Counted from the stretch's first letter, positions 17,482 through 26,705 are shown. The stretch is 64,000 bases of DNA from PALSA-1003 sp963741315 (GCA_963741315.1 CAVUHK010000001.1:1-64000); one strand, 5' to 3'. Made by a program: numbers and translations. The notes: generated from the letters alone by a model not told the origin.

Positions 17482-17904
17482 ATGTCTCGTCCCGCGTTGC
17501 CGCGCCGCGAATCGTCCAAGCCGCAGCATCCGCTCGCCCAGCCCGAGCGCCTTGCCGGGCCGGCGCTGCGCACTTTCTTTCGCATCGCCGACGCATGGCG
17601 CCTTTCCGGCGACGAGGCGCGCACGCTGCTCGGCTCGCCGCCGCGCTCCACTTTCTACGCGTGGAAAAAGGCCGGGCAGGGCCAGCTCGATCGCGACACA
17701 CTCGAACGCGTGTCGTACATTCTGGGCATCTACAAGGCGCTGCAGATCCTGCTGCCGAATCCGGCAGCCGCGGACGCATGGGTGCGCAAGCCCAACACCG
17801 CGCCGCTGTTCGCCGGCCAACCCGCCCTGCAGCGCATGCTCTCCGGCAACGTCGCCGATCTCTATGTCGTCAGGCAGTATCTGGACGGCTGGCGCGGCGG
17901 CTGA
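17482..17904 (+). CDS. Xre/MbcA/ParS-type antitoxin (DUF2384)
   Basis: This is a 140-residue protein. Residues 30-85 form a helix-turn-helix-like part (FRIADAWRLSGDEARTLLGSPPRSTFYAWK). The C-terminal MbcA/ParS/Xre antitoxin-binding domain follows, with YILGIYKALQILLPN and a tail around NVADLYVVRQYLDGWRGG. In this class the C-terminal part plugs the toxin active site and the DNA-binding part represses the operon. The toxin starts 9 bases downstream. The promoter upstream carries a paired palindrome as expected. The residues AWVRKPNTAPLF match the family's conserved WL-x-x-PN-x-x-LGG-like region in a degenerate form. Confidence 0.9.
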   Translation: MSRPALPRRESSKPQHPLAQPERLAGPALRTFFRIADAWRLSGDEARTLLGSPPRSTFYAWKKAGQGQLDRDTLERVSYILGIYKALQILLPNPAAADAWVRKPNTAPLFAGQPALQRMLSGNVADLYVVRQYLDGWRGG

Positions 17905-17913
17905 GGACCATGC

Positions 17914-18591
17914 ATGGCGCTGCTGGCCCGACACACGCAGTGGAAGCCCGGGCATCGCCTGGTGCCCAGTCGATTCCCGCCCGTCGGCCTGTTCGATCGG
18001 GTCGCGCAACCCGCGGACCTGGAAGCGGTGTTCGAACTCGAAGCGCTGACCAATGACCGCGTGCGCGACGAGATCGGCGAACTCTCGCTGGTGCCGAAGG
18101 AAGACCGCATCAGCGGCCCGGGCACGACGCCGATCATGGCCGCGTTCACCCACCTGAATCCGGAGGGCAGCCGCTTTTCCGACGGATCGTTCGGCGTGTA
18201 TTACTGCGCGCGCGAACTCGACACGGCGCTCGCCGAAGTCCGTTATCACCAGGCGCGCTTTCTACGGCGCACTTCCGAAGGTCCGTTGCGGCTGGAGTTG
18301 CGCCTGTATCTCGCGGACCTCGATGCGCGGCTGGTCGACGTACGCAAGCTCGCCGAATGCCATCGACCCGACGACTACGCGCCCAGCCAGAAGCTTGGCA
18401 TCGCGCTGCGCGCGCAGGCGAAGGATGGCGTGCTCTACCGCAGTGTCCGTCACGCGGGCGGAACGTGCGCCGCCGTGTTCCGGCCGCGTCTGCTGCGCCG
18501 CTGCCGGCAATCCAGGCACTACGCCTTTCATTTCGACGGCAAGGAGATCAGCGCGATCGAGGAGCTGACCGCGGTGTGGCAGGACGCTTGA
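17914..18591 (+). CDS. RES domain toxin
   Basis: This is a 225-residue RES-family protein. Characterised members (MbcT, ParT, Res) deplete NAD or ADP-ribosylate targets and arrest growth when not held by the Xre antitoxin. The named conserved residues are visible: Arg in HRLVPSRFPP (R15/R20), Glu in ALAEVRYH (E108) and Ser in LYRSVRHAGG (S177), with the FGVYYCAR strand between. It is therefore probably active. It lies 9 bases after its antitoxin on one transcript. Whether it works on NAD or by ADP-ribosylation is not told by sequence. Confidence 0.92.
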   Translation: MALLARHTQWKPGHRLVPSRFPPVGLFDRVAQPADLEAVFELEALTNDRVRDEIGELSLVPKEDRISGPGTTPIMAAFTHLNPEGSRFSDGSFGVYYCARELDTALAEVRYHQARFLRRTSEGPLRLELRLYLADLDARLVDVRKLAECHRPDDYAPSQKLGIALRAQAKDGVLYRSVRHAGGTCAAVFRPRLLRRCRQSRHYAFHFDGKEISAIEELTAVWQDA

Positions 18592-18593
18592 GG

Positions 18594-18902
18594 CTATTGC
18601 AGGCGATACGGCTCGAGCTGCATCGACTCGACTTCTCCGCCGAGCATGACGACGCTGCCCGAGCGGCGATTCATGCCGTCCTCGGAAAAGTCGAACACAA
18701 AGGAACGGCGCACGCGCACCACGCCCTCGTCATCGCGAGCCAGCCGCAGCCGCACTCCCTGGACCGTGTCATCGAGCAGTTGCAGGCCCTGCAGCTTGCA
18801 CGCGTCACGGGTGACACGGATGGCAGCCTCGCGCGCACGCAGCGCTTCGTAGAACAACCAGCCGGCAACGGCCAGGGCAAGCAATGCAAATATTTCCCAC
18901 AT
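18594..18902 (-). CDS. DUF3301 domain-containing protein
   Basis: This is a 102-residue protein from ATG 18902; a TTG two codons earlier is also open. An N-terminal membrane helix (residues 3-20, IFALLALAVAGWLFYEALR) is followed by a soluble domain with ACKLQGLQLLDDTV and a RRSFVFDFSEDG block, the pattern of DUF3301. The function of the family is unknown. Its stop lies 2 bases from the stop of the convergent RES toxin gene. Confidence 0.85.
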   Translation of the reverse strand: MWEIFALLALAVAGWLFYEALRAREAAIRVTRDACKLQGLQLLDDTVQGVRLRLARDDEGVVRVRRSFVFDFSEDGMNRRSGSVVMLGGEVESMQLEPYRLQ

Positions 18903-19081
18903 GGGCAATGCGACCGGGTGACGAGGATTGCAGCAAATATGGGGTCGTTACGCGAACCCGCAACGGCCCTCACACCCGAATTCGGGGCGCGGTAGCGAGC
19001 CGATAGTGTAGCGCAGGGCCGCGCGCTGCCAGGCGGCGAGCAGACCATCGATCGGACGGTGCTGCCTGCCGGTATCGTAGA

Positions 19082-20557
19082 ATGCCGACTCGTTCGTTTC
19101 GACTGCCACCGCTCGTGACCCCTGCCGCCACTTCCACCCGCGCGCGCGATCTCGTCTGGATGTCTCTTTCCGAACTCGCTCGCGAGCTCGAATCCGGATC
19201 CGTATCTTCACGCCAGATCGTCGACGCGTATCTGCAGCGCATTGCAGCCCTGGATGCGCGCCTTCACGCATTTATCGACGTCTATCGCGACGACGCGCTC
19301 GCCGCCGCCGCAAAAGCCGACAGTGAACGCGCTGCCGGACGCATATGCGGCCCGCTGCACGGCTTGCCAATCGCGGTCAAGGATCTGGTGCACATACGCG
19401 GCCGCATGACGACGGCGGGATCGCAGGCGCGACCTTTTGGCATCGCCAATGAAACCGCCACCGCGTGGGAACGCCTGAGGTCGGCCGGCATGATCGCGCT
19501 GGGCAAGACTCACCTGGTCGAGTTCGCGTTTGGCGGATGGGGACGCAACGCGCCGATGGGCGCGCCGTGGAATCCGTGGGACACGCAGACACACCGCGTG
19601 GCGGGTGGTTCGAGCAGCGGCTCGGCCGTCGCGGTGGCCGCCGGCCTTGCTCCGGCCGCCATCGGTTCGGACACCGGCGGGTCGATTCGCATCCCCGCCG
19701 GATTGTGCGGGTTGACCGGCCTCAAGCCAACCTACGGGCTGGTGAGTCTGGCCGGCGTGTTTCCGCTGGCGCTGACGCTCGATTCAGTCGGACCGCTCGC
19801 GCGAAGCGCGGTCGACGCCGCGCTGCTGACCGCCGCGATGGCGGGTCACGATCCGCGCGATCCAGCGACGATGACGGCGCCCGCGGTCGACTTCGCCGCG
19901 GCACTAACCGGCGCACCGGACATCCGCGGCAAGCGCATCACCGCCCTCGCAGTGGAGCAATTTCCCTGGCCCGCGATGCCCGACGTACTGCGCGCGCGCA
20001 ACGAAGCCATCGCAGTGCTGCGTTCGCTGGGCGCCAACGTCGAGGAAGCGCACGTGCCCATCGATTTCGAGGACGTGATGGTGAAGAGCGGACGCATCAT
20101 CGCCGCCGAGGCTTACGCTCGACACGGCAAGTACATCGAGGACCCGGCGCTCGACTTCGACCCCTGGGTGCGCAAGCGCATGCTGACCGGCAAGTCGATC
20201 AGCGCCGCAGATCACGCCGAGTTGCTGAGCGCACACAAGAGTGCCGCGAGCGCATTCGCCGACTGGATGCGCGGTCGCGACGCCTTGCTCACGCCGACCT
20301 TGCCGATCACCGCGACACCGCTCTCCGAGGTCGACGAAGCGACGACACCGCTGGCGGCGTTCACTCGCGCCGGCAATTATCTGCGTGCCTGCGCGCTGTC
20401 GTTGCCCGCGGGATTTTCGGCGCAACGCCTGCCGCTCGGCGTGCAACTGATCGGTGCGCCATTTGCCGACGCGACCCTGGTCACGCTGGGGCGCGCGTTC
20501 CAGACGGTAACCGACTGGCACCGCCAGCCGCCCGATCTGGCAGCCTGGCAGTCCTGA
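19082..20557 (+). CDS. amidase (amidase-signature family)
   Basis: This 491-residue hydrolase shows the whole Ser-cis-Ser-Lys triad: K100 in PIAVKD, S177 in VAGGSSSGSA and S201 in DTGGSIRIP. The 24-residue spacing of the two serines matches that in FAAH. It therefore should hydrolyse an amide bond. The neighbours give no GatCAB context, so a catabolic amidase, not the tRNA amidotransferase subunit, is most likely. A start at the internal ATG (MSLSEL, 19160) would also fit family alignments. The substrate is unknown. Confidence 0.92.
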   Translation: MPTRSFRLPPLVTPAATSTRARDLVWMSLSELARELESGSVSSRQIVDAYLQRIAALDARLHAFIDVYRDDALAAAAKADSERAAGRICGPLHGLPIAVKDLVHIRGRMTTAGSQARPFGIANETATAWERLRSAGMIALGKTHLVEFAFGGWGRNAPMGAPWNPWDTQTHRVAGGSSSGSAVAVAAGLAPAAIGSDTGGSIRIPAGLCGLTGLKPTYGLVSLAGVFPLALTLDSVGPLARSAVDAALLTAAMAGHDPRDPATMTAPAVDFAAALTGAPDIRGKRITALAVEQFPWPAMPDVLRARNEAIAVLRSLGANVEEAHVPIDFEDVMVKSGRIIAAEAYARHGKYIEDPALDFDPWVRKRMLTGKSISAADHAELLSAHKSAASAFADWMRGRDALLTPTLPITATPLSEVDEATTPLAAFTRAGNYLRACALSLPAGFSAQRLPLGVQLIGAPFADATLVTLGRAFQTVTDWHRQPPDLAAWQS

Positions 20558-20649
20558 CGCGCGGCGCGACACGCGGCGGCCTCGTTGTACCGTCACCATG
20601 AACGCGTTACGATTGCGTGTCGCCCGCAGCGTCGACTCGCTCTGCCGTG

Positions 20650-21558
20650 CTACCGCTGCGCTGCAACCACCACGATGCCGACGATCAGCAGTACGATGCC
20701 GATCGCTTCGCGTCCTGTCGTGCGTTCCTTGAAGAACCACCACGACACCGCGTATCCGTAGAGAACCTCGACAAGCCCGACGGTTCGCACGTCGGTCGCG
20801 CTGGTCAGCGCGAATCCGGTGAACCACAGCATCGACGCGAGCGCACCCATCGCACCCGCGAGCAGCGAGACGCGCCACTTGGCATTCATCTTGCGCAGGG
20901 CCCCCCGATCGCGCATCGCGAGATAGGCGCCGAGGATCGCGCTCTGGATGAGCTGCGCCAATGCGACAGCGGTAATTGTCCCGACCAGCGTCGGGGTGTG
21001 CCCAAGCGTGAGCGCCGCGCCGCGAAAGCCGATCGCAGAGAGCGCAAACCCCGCGCCCGAGCCCAATCCCATCAACGCGGTCGGCGAAAACCAGGTGCGC
21101 GGCGACATGCGCAATGCATCGCCCTTGAGCGAAAGCAGCCCCACTCCCATCGTCGCAAGGACGATTGCCACCGCGGTTGGCGCCGACACCGCCTCCCCAA
21201 GCACTAACAGCGACAGGATCGCCACCTGCAGCACTTCGGTCTTCGAATACGCCACCGCGATGATGAACCCGCGCCGATCCATGCCCGCCAGCAGCAGCGC
21301 GGTCGCGACCAGCTGCGCGATCCCGCCGAAGGCCACCCACGCGACGAACACCGGCGTCAGCGGCGGCAGCCTTGCGCCGGCAAGCAACACGATTGCCAGC
21401 GCGGCCAATGCAAAGGGCAGGCCGTAGACAAAGCGGACGAGCGTTGCCGCCAGCGTGCCTGCGGTCTTGCTCAGGCTGCGTTGCGCCGCGTTGCGCACCG
21501 TTTGCGCCGCTGCCGCAAGCATGACGCAAGGAATCCAGAACCAGCCGGGGATATCCAT
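20650..21558 (-). CDS. DMT family transporter (EamA)
   Basis: This 302-residue inner-membrane protein has ten predicted helices in two EamA halves. The C-terminal half ends with VEVLYGYAVSWWFFKE and a final helix of Val/Ile. Drug/metabolite transporters of this type usually export amino acids, nucleosides or metabolites. The substrate is not deducible. It is convergent with the amidase gene and divergent from the HTH regulator at 21806, which might control it. Confidence 0.88.
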   Translation of the reverse strand: MDIPGWFWIPCVMLAAAAQTVRNAAQRSLSKTAGTLAATLVRFVYGLPFALAALAIVLLAGARLPPLTPVFVAWVAFGGIAQLVATALLLAGMDRRGFIIAVAYSKTEVLQVAILSLLVLGEAVSAPTAVAIVLATMGVGLLSLKGDALRMSPRTWFSPTALMGLGSGAGFALSAIGFRGAALTLGHTPTLVGTITAVALAQLIQSAILGAYLAMRDRGALRKMNAKWRVSLLAGAMGALASMLWFTGFALTSATDVRTVGLVEVLYGYAVSWWFFKERTTGREAIGIVLLIVGIVVVAAQR

Positions 21559-21592
21559 AAAGATGTCGCGACGGTAACCGGCGCGTTCGGGT

Positions 21593-21638
21593 TTGACAAT
21601 GCCTAAGCAAGTCGATGAAATTGGCGAGCGATATATCG
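21593..21638 (+). promoter_or_regulatory. possible promoter upstream of the HTH regulator
   Basis: A consensus TTGACA occurs at 21593-21598 with only a weak -10 candidate (TGAAAT, 21616-21621). The 10-base palindrome CGATATATCG lies at 21629-21638. The arrangement is suggestive but the -10 is poor. Confidence 0.3.
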
Positions 21639-21805
21639 TGTGGCTTGCGATTACACAAGGTACCGGGCATCATCAACGGGCGGGAAAATTCATATCGGCG
21701 GCACCGACCAGACATGCGAAAGCAAGCTCGCGGCGGTCCCCGAGGTGCAGCGATGAATGTTGCCGGGATCGAGCGGCGACGAAACCTGACCAAGGTTGCT
21801 GGTAC

Positions 21806-22624
21806 GTGAGCGCACTCACGCTGGTCGATCTGCTCAAGCGCCGTCTGAAGTCGCACGGCATAACATACGCTCAGGTCGCCACGCGGCTCGACCTCAGTGA
21901 AGCCAGCGTCAAGCGCCTGTTCTCGCGCCGCGACTTCACCCTTCAGCGCATCGAGGATGTCTGCCGTGCCGCAGGCATCGATTTCGCCGACCTGGCCCGC
22001 GAACTGATCCAGGAACCCGCGGGCGTGACCCATCTGACGATCGAACAGGAACAGGAAATCATTTCTGATCCGCGGCTATTGCTCGTCGCGCTGTGCGCGG
22101 TAGGCAACTGGACCTTCGAGCAAATCGTCGACACGTATGGCATACCCAGGGTGGACTGCATCCGCTACCTGACGCGACTCGACAAACGTCGCATCATCGA
22201 ACTGCTTCCGCAGAACCGTATACGCCCGCTCATCAGTCGGACCTTCGCGTGGCTGCCGGATGGCCCGATCCAGCGCTACTTCAGGGAACGCATCGAAGCC
22301 GAATATCTCGGCAGTGCGTTCGATGGCACTAACGAGTTGTTTCTGTTCATCAGCGGCATGCTGTCGACGAAGTCGACAGTGGAACTAGTCGGCCGCATGC
22401 GCAGGCTCGCTGCCGAGTTTGCCGACACCCATCGCGAGGATCTGGCGCTGCCGCTGGAGCAGCGGCATGGCACGAGCGCGTTGCTGGCGATTCGACCGTG
22501 GGAACCACGAGCGTTTCGCGCGTTGCGTCATGCCCACCGTTCGTCCGCACCCGCGGAGCGATCGGTGATCCCGGTCGTGGCCAACCCGGTAACGCCGAAA
22601 ACGCGTCGCCGAGGCCCGCGCTAG
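21806..22624 (+). CDS. helix-turn-helix (Xre-type) transcriptional regulator
   Basis: This is a 272-residue protein from GTG 21806. That start places the HTH at the N-terminus and has AAGG about 10 bases upstream; the frame stays open to 21593 but the extra residues look non-coding. The HTH is VATRLDLSEASVKRLFSRRDF (about residues 21-41), followed by TLQRIEDVCRAAGIDFADLAREL. Residues 80-240 are a ligand-binding or dimerisation region with a second helix-turn-helix-like part (TFEQIVDTYGIPRVDCIRYL). This architecture is widespread in Proteobacteria without a known ligand. The Arg-rich tail may contact DNA. Confidence 0.8.
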   Translation: MSALTLVDLLKRRLKSHGITYAQVATRLDLSEASVKRLFSRRDFTLQRIEDVCRAAGIDFADLARELIQEPAGVTHLTIEQEQEIISDPRLLLVALCAVGNWTFEQIVDTYGIPRVDCIRYLTRLDKRRIIELLPQNRIRPLISRTFAWLPDGPIQRYFRERIEAEYLGSAFDGTNELFLFISGMLSTKSTVELVGRMRRLAAEFADTHREDLALPLEQRHGTSALLAIRPWEPRAFRALRHAHRSSAPAERSVIPVVANPVTPKTRRRGPR

Positions 22625-22766
22625 CAGCAAGCCCGCGCGCATCGCGTCGCGCCGGGTGCGACTTCGAGTATCGCCGAATGCCACTTTGCCGGTTGTGATG
22701 GACGCTTTCCGCCGCACGGTGGATCGTTCCTGCGCGGGTTTGTGCCCGCTTGAAGGAGAACGATCC

Positions 22767-23333
22767 ATGCTCCAGACATCGAGGCGTGTATTGGTTGCCG
22801 GGTTGCTGGCCGCCGGCGGCCTCAGCGGTTGTTACGTCGTACCCGTCGCATCCGACGGCACGCCGATCTACCCGGCGGCGGCGGTCTATCCGGCGATCCC
22901 GGTACCGACGGTCCAGGGGCCGGGACCGAATTTCGGCGCCCCCGTGCCAGGCCGCAGCGTGCGAGCGGCCTACGCGCAACCGCCGGCATACGGCACCGCG
23001 TCCCTCAATGATCCCGCGGGATCGGCGATGCCGGCGTCATTGCAGGCTCGCCTGTACCCGTCAAACGACGTTGCGACCGAAACAGGGATGCTTTCCGGCA
23101 CGGTCACCAACATGATGACCGGCAAGGGCATGTTCCAACTCAACTTCCGCGGCGAGACCCTCTCCGGCGAGGCGACCCGGGTGCCCGGCGACGATCGTCG
23201 CGGCATCGCCAACGCCTACGGCCAACGCGGCACGTACATGAATTGCGACTACCGGATGACAACACCCTATCAGGGCACCGGCACGTGCAACATGTCCAAT
23301 GGTGCGCAGTATCAGGTGCATATCGGCGGGTAA
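22767..23333 (+). CDS. putative lipoprotein of unknown function
   Basis: This is a 188-residue protein from ATG 22767, with GAAGGAG ten bases upstream. The signal peptide ends in the lipobox LSGC (Cys near residue 21), so it is probably lipid-anchored. A Pro/Ala/Tyr-rich linker follows. The C-terminal ~80 residues form a compact domain (GMLSGTVTNMMTGKGMFQLNF, then MNCDYRM and GTGTCNMSNGAQY) with a likely disulfide pair. I know no functional name for it. A long hairpin 58 bases downstream probably ends the transcript. Confidence 0.75.
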   Translation: MLQTSRRVLVAGLLAAGGLSGCYVVPVASDGTPIYPAAAVYPAIPVPTVQGPGPNFGAPVPGRSVRAAYAQPPAYGTASLNDPAGSAMPASLQARLYPSNDVATETGMLSGTVTNMMTGKGMFQLNFRGETLSGEATRVPGDDRRGIANAYGQRGTYMNCDYRMTTPYQGTGTCNMSNGAQYQVHIGG

Positions 23334-23391
23334 GCGAGTGGCCTTTCGCTGAACGTACCTGGCGGCGCAGGGCCTCTGATTGCAGCAGGAC

Positions 23392-23423
23392 AGCGCCCCG
23401 GATGCGCATCGATCCGGGGCGCT
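23392..23423 (+). terminator. 12-bp perfect hairpin, probable terminator
   Basis: AGCGCCCCGGAT (23392-23403) pairs perfectly with ATCCGGGGCGCT (23412-23423) around an 8-base loop. It lies 58 bases after the lipoprotein stop codon. The T-tract after it is poor (TTGTC), so termination strength is uncertain. Confidence 0.6.
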
Positions 23424-23526
23424 TGTCGGACAGTCTGCACTACACGTCGGCCACCGTGGCTGGCACGGTCCCAGACGGCGCATAATGGCGGATCGTTCAC
23501 CGCTTCCGGCGCCCTTGCCAACGACC

Positions 23527-25149
23527 ATGAGATCGATTTCGCTGTGCCTCGCCTGCCTGCTTGGCGCGGCGACGCTTGCGCCTTTCCCCGAAGGCGCGCC
23601 GCATGCCTTGAACTTCGCGCCGATCACGGCTGCCGCAGCCGCGGTCAACGCCGAAGCACCGTCTGCCGCCGGCGGCATCGCCTGGCAAAAGGGTGATGTC
23701 GACGCCGCCTTTGCCGCCGCGAAGACCGCCAACAAGCCGGTATTCCTCTACTGGGGCGCGGTCTGGTGCCCGCCGTGCAATCAGGTCAAGGCGACGATCT
23801 TCGATCGCCAGGATTTCATCGAGCGCTCGCGCTTTTTCGTGCCGGTGTACATCGATGGCGACAGTCCCAGCGCGCAACGGCTCAGTGCGCGCTTCAAGGT
23901 AGTCGGCTATCCGACGATGATCCTGTTCAAGCCCGACGGCACCGAAATCACCCGCCTGCCGGGTGAAGTCGACGCCGACCAGTACATGCGCGTCCTCGCG
24001 ATGGGCATGAACGGTGCGCGGCCGGTGAAGGACACGCTCGCCGCGGCGCAGGCACCCGGCGGCAAACTCTCCGCCGAGGAATGGCGCCTGCTCGCGTACT
24101 ACTCATGGGACACCGACGAGCAGCAGGTGCTGCCCAGGGACAAGGTGGCGAGCACGCTGCAGCGCCTGGCGAAATCGTGCCCCGCCGAACAGCGTGACAC
24201 CTGCAATCGTCTGGAGATGAAGGCGCTTGCCGCCGCATCGATGGCCCCCGGCGCGAAACCGCGCGACGACAAGACAGCCGTCGAACGCGTTCTGAAACTG
24301 CTCGCGGAGCCCGGATTCGCGCGCGCCAACTTCGACCTCGTCGTCTATTACTCGAGCACCATCACCCGGCTGGTCACGCTGCCAAAATCCACAGAGCGAA
24401 CTCAGCTCAACGCGGCGTTCAATGCTGCGCTCGAGAAGCTGGCCGTCGACACGACGCTGTCCACCAGCGATCGACTGAGCGCCCTCGATGCGCAGGTCGC
24501 GCTTGCGCGGCAGGATGCGCCCAAGGGCCCGCTTCCGGAGGCGCTGCAGGCAAAAGTGCGTACGCAGGTCGCGCGCGTCGATCGTGAAACCACCGATCCC
24601 TACGCGCGGCAGGCGGTGATCAGCGGCGCCGCCCAGTTGCTCTCCGAGGTTGGCCTGCGCGACGAGTCGGATGTGCTGCTCAAGGCCGAGTTGAAGCGAT
24701 CGCACTCGCCTTACTACTACATGCTGGGCTTGGCCGCGAACGCGAAGGCGCGTGGCGACAAACCCGGCGCGCTCGACTGGTACGAAAAGGCCTATGCCGC
24801 GGCCGATGGTCCCGCGACGCGGCTGCAATGGGGCGCGAGCTACGTCAATGCGCTCGTCGAGCTGTCGCCCCAGGACAGCGCACGCATCGACCGTGCCGCG
24901 AAGAGCGTCATCGGCGAACTCGAGCCCGCGCCGGACACCTTCTACGGGCGCAATCTGCGCGCGCTGGAAAAGATGAGTCGCAATCTTGCGGGCTGGAACA
25001 AGGACCACGACCCGCAGCGCGACGCAACGCTCAAGCGCCTGCGCGCGCAAATGGCCGCCGTATGCGCCCAATTGCCGGCAGTCGACCCAGCACGCGCGAG
25101 CTGCGACGTGGTGCTCAGAACGGCACCCGACGCAGTCGCGAAGTCGTGA
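23527..25149 (+). CDS. exported thioredoxin-family protein with helical C-terminal region
   Basis: This is a 540-residue protein from ATG 23527, where a signal-like hydrophobic N-terminus begins; ATG 23485 would add 14 residues. Residues ~50-160 form a thioredoxin fold with active-site CPPC (C81 and C84, in GAVWCPPCNQ) and the cis-Pro region VGYPTMILF. The remaining ~380 residues are Ala/Leu/Arg-rich helices with TPR-like LGLAANAKARGDKPGALDWYEKAY. It probably acts in the periplasm as a disulfide reductant or sensor. Its partner is unknown. The DUF3014 gene starts 16 bases downstream, so the two are likely cotranscribed. Confidence 0.85.
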   Translation: MRSISLCLACLLGAATLAPFPEGAPHALNFAPITAAAAAVNAEAPSAAGGIAWQKGDVDAAFAAAKTANKPVFLYWGAVWCPPCNQVKATIFDRQDFIERSRFFVPVYIDGDSPSAQRLSARFKVVGYPTMILFKPDGTEITRLPGEVDADQYMRVLAMGMNGARPVKDTLAAAQAPGGKLSAEEWRLLAYYSWDTDEQQVLPRDKVASTLQRLAKSCPAEQRDTCNRLEMKALAAASMAPGAKPRDDKTAVERVLKLLAEPGFARANFDLVVYYSSTITRLVTLPKSTERTQLNAAFNAALEKLAVDTTLSTSDRLSALDAQVALARQDAPKGPLPEALQAKVRTQVARVDRETTDPYARQAVISGAAQLLSEVGLRDESDVLLKAELKRSHSPYYYMLGLAANAKARGDKPGALDWYEKAYAAADGPATRLQWGASYVNALVELSPQDSARIDRAAKSVIGELEPAPDTFYGRNLRALEKMSRNLAGWNKDHDPQRDATLKRLRAQMAAVCAQLPAVDPARASCDVVLRTAPDAVAKS

Positions 25150-25165
25150 CCACCACCTCGCGGCA

Positions 25166-26008
25166 ATGAGCGAGCCTGAGCTGCGGGTTTCGGCAGAAGA
25201 TCGCCCTCCTGCGCGAGCCGCCGCGTCCCCTTCGCGCGCAACGCTGCTTTTGCTCCTCGCCGCGATCATCGCGCTGGCCATCGGCGGCTATCTGGTCTGG
25301 CGCGCTCGCAGCGAGCCGCCGCCCGCGGCGCCCGCGCCAACCGCTGCGGCACCAGAACCCAAAGCCGCCGTCGAACCGCCGCGCATCGAGCACCCTGTTG
25401 CCGTCGCGCCACCGCCTGCGCCGCTGCCCGGCCTCGGCGAGAGTGATCCGACGATCGGCAGCGCACTCTCGAAGGTCCTGGGCAAGGCGACCTTCGAGCA
25501 ATTCGTAATCCCGCAGGATCTCGTGCGCCACATCGTCGCGACGGTCGACAACCTGCCGCGCAAGCACGTCGCGCAGCGGCTGATGCCGGTGAAAGCGGTT
25601 CCGGGGCCGCTGCAGACGACGGGCAAGGACACGAGCCTGGTAATCGCCGCGGACAACGCGGCGCGCTATACGCCCTATGTGCGCGCATTCGAAAGCGTGG
25701 ACAGCAAAAAACTGGCAACAATGTACGCGCAGCATTACTCGCTGTTCCAGCTTGCCTATTCCGAACTGGGCTATCCGACGCGCTACTTCAACGACCGGCT
25801 GTTCGAGGCGATCGACAACCTGCTCGCCGCGCCGGACGTCACCGGGCCGCTGGCGTTGACACAGCCGAAGGTGCTGTTCGAATTCGCCGACCCCGCGCTG
25901 CAGGAACTCTCGGCGGGTCAAAAAGTCCTGGTGCGCATGGGGCCGGACAACGAGGCGCACGTGAAGGCCAAGCTGCGCGAGTTGAGGAAGGCCCTCCAGG
26001 GACCGTAG
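25166..26008 (+). CDS. DUF3014 domain-containing membrane protein
   Basis: This is a 280-residue protein from ATG 25166. A transmembrane helix (residues ~25-45, ATLLLLLAAIIALAIGGYLVW) and a Pro/Ala-rich linker precede the DUF3014 domain. The domain holds the family blocks DLVRHIVATVDNLPRKHVAQRL and FNDRLFEAIDNLL. The expected topology is a short cytoplasmic N-terminus and a periplasmic domain. The function is unknown. It follows the exported thioredoxin-like gene by 16 bases and converges with the ModA-like gene. Confidence 0.88.
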   Translation: MSEPELRVSAEDRPPARAAASPSRATLLLLLAAIIALAIGGYLVWRARSEPPPAAPAPTAAAPEPKAAVEPPRIEHPVAVAPPPAPLPGLGESDPTIGSALSKVLGKATFEQFVIPQDLVRHIVATVDNLPRKHVAQRLMPVKAVPGPLQTTGKDTSLVIAADNAARYTPYVRAFESVDSKKLATMYAQHYSLFQLAYSELGYPTRYFNDRLFEAIDNLLAAPDVTGPLALTQPKVLFEFADPALQELSAGQKVLVRMGPDNEAHVKAKLRELRKALQGP

Positions 26009-26009
26009 T

Positions 26010-26705
26010 TCAGTCTTCGAATCCGCATCGCGCCCGGGTCACTGCCATGTGCGGACCCGCAAGCCGTTGCGCAAAGCGGCGCGCCAGCTCCGGTTCGCGA
26101 GTGCGAGCGCACACTGCGACCGAGTACACCGTCGCGAGCTCGAATCCCACCGGCAGCGATGCGACCAGGACAACGCCTGGCGTGGCGATGATTTCGCTGA
26201 CCTGCGTGATGCCGACCGCGGCGGAATCGGTCGAGCGCGCGAGTTCGCTCATCGCTGTCGCACCGTTGGGAAATTCGCGCAAGCGCGCGGCGACCTCGGC
26301 ATCGATGCCCAGCAGTCGCAACACCTTCAGCACGTGGATGCCCGCCGTCGAGCGCACCGTGTCCGGCACGTAAAGGCTGGTGGCGGCACGCAGGGTCTGC
26401 CGCAAAGCATCGCCGCCGGACACATCCGGAATCGCCGCGCCGCTGCGCACTGCGACGCCGGTGGCGACGCGACCCAGCGGCGCGACCGAATCGCGAAGCA
26501 CGTGGTCGCTGCGCGCGAGCGCGTCGATCATCGGCGCGGTGAGGATCACCAGGTCGCAGGCTTCGCCGGCGAGCAGCTTGTCCTGCATCGCTCCGACCGC
26601 GCTGAAAGTCGCGCGCACAGCGCAGCCGGTGGCGGCGGTGAACTCGCTCTGCGCTGCGTCGACGAGGCCGCGCGCCGCGCCGCCGCTGAGCAGATCGAGA
26701 TGCAT
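26010..26705 (-). CDS. ModA-like substrate-binding domain protein without signal peptide
   Basis: This is a 231-residue protein from ATG 26705; a GTG three codons upstream is also possible. It resembles periplasmic molybdate/sulfate-type binding proteins: LLSGGAARGLVDAAQSEFTAATG, FSAVGAMQDKLLAGEACDLVILT and a late GITQVSEIIATPGVVLV block. The N-terminus lacks a secretion signal, so it is presumably cytoplasmic. It lies just after a Bug receptor on the same strand with no permease or ATPase, so it may act as a sensor or carrier. The ligand is unlikely to be molybdate by context. Confidence 0.8.
   Translation of the reverse strand: MHLDLLSGGAARGLVDAAQSEFTAATGCAVRATFSAVGAMQDKLLAGEACDLVILTAPMIDALARSDHVLRDSVAPLGRVATGVAVRSGAAIPDVSGGDALRQTLRAATSLYVPDTVRSTAGIHVLKVLRLLGIDAEVAARLREFPNGATAMSELARSTDSAAVGITQVSEIIATPGVVLVASLPVGFELATVYSVAVCARTREPELARRFAQRLAGPHMAVTRARCGFED

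Noticed and set aside
21593..21805. Longer N-terminus for the HTH regulator
   Set aside because: The extra 71 residues are not protein-like, and GTG 21806 places the HTH at the usual distance from the N-terminus.
19904..22033. 709-residue minus-strand frame spanning the amidase, transporter and regulator genes
   Set aside because: It overlaps three well-supported genes and shows no domain; it is a shadow frame.
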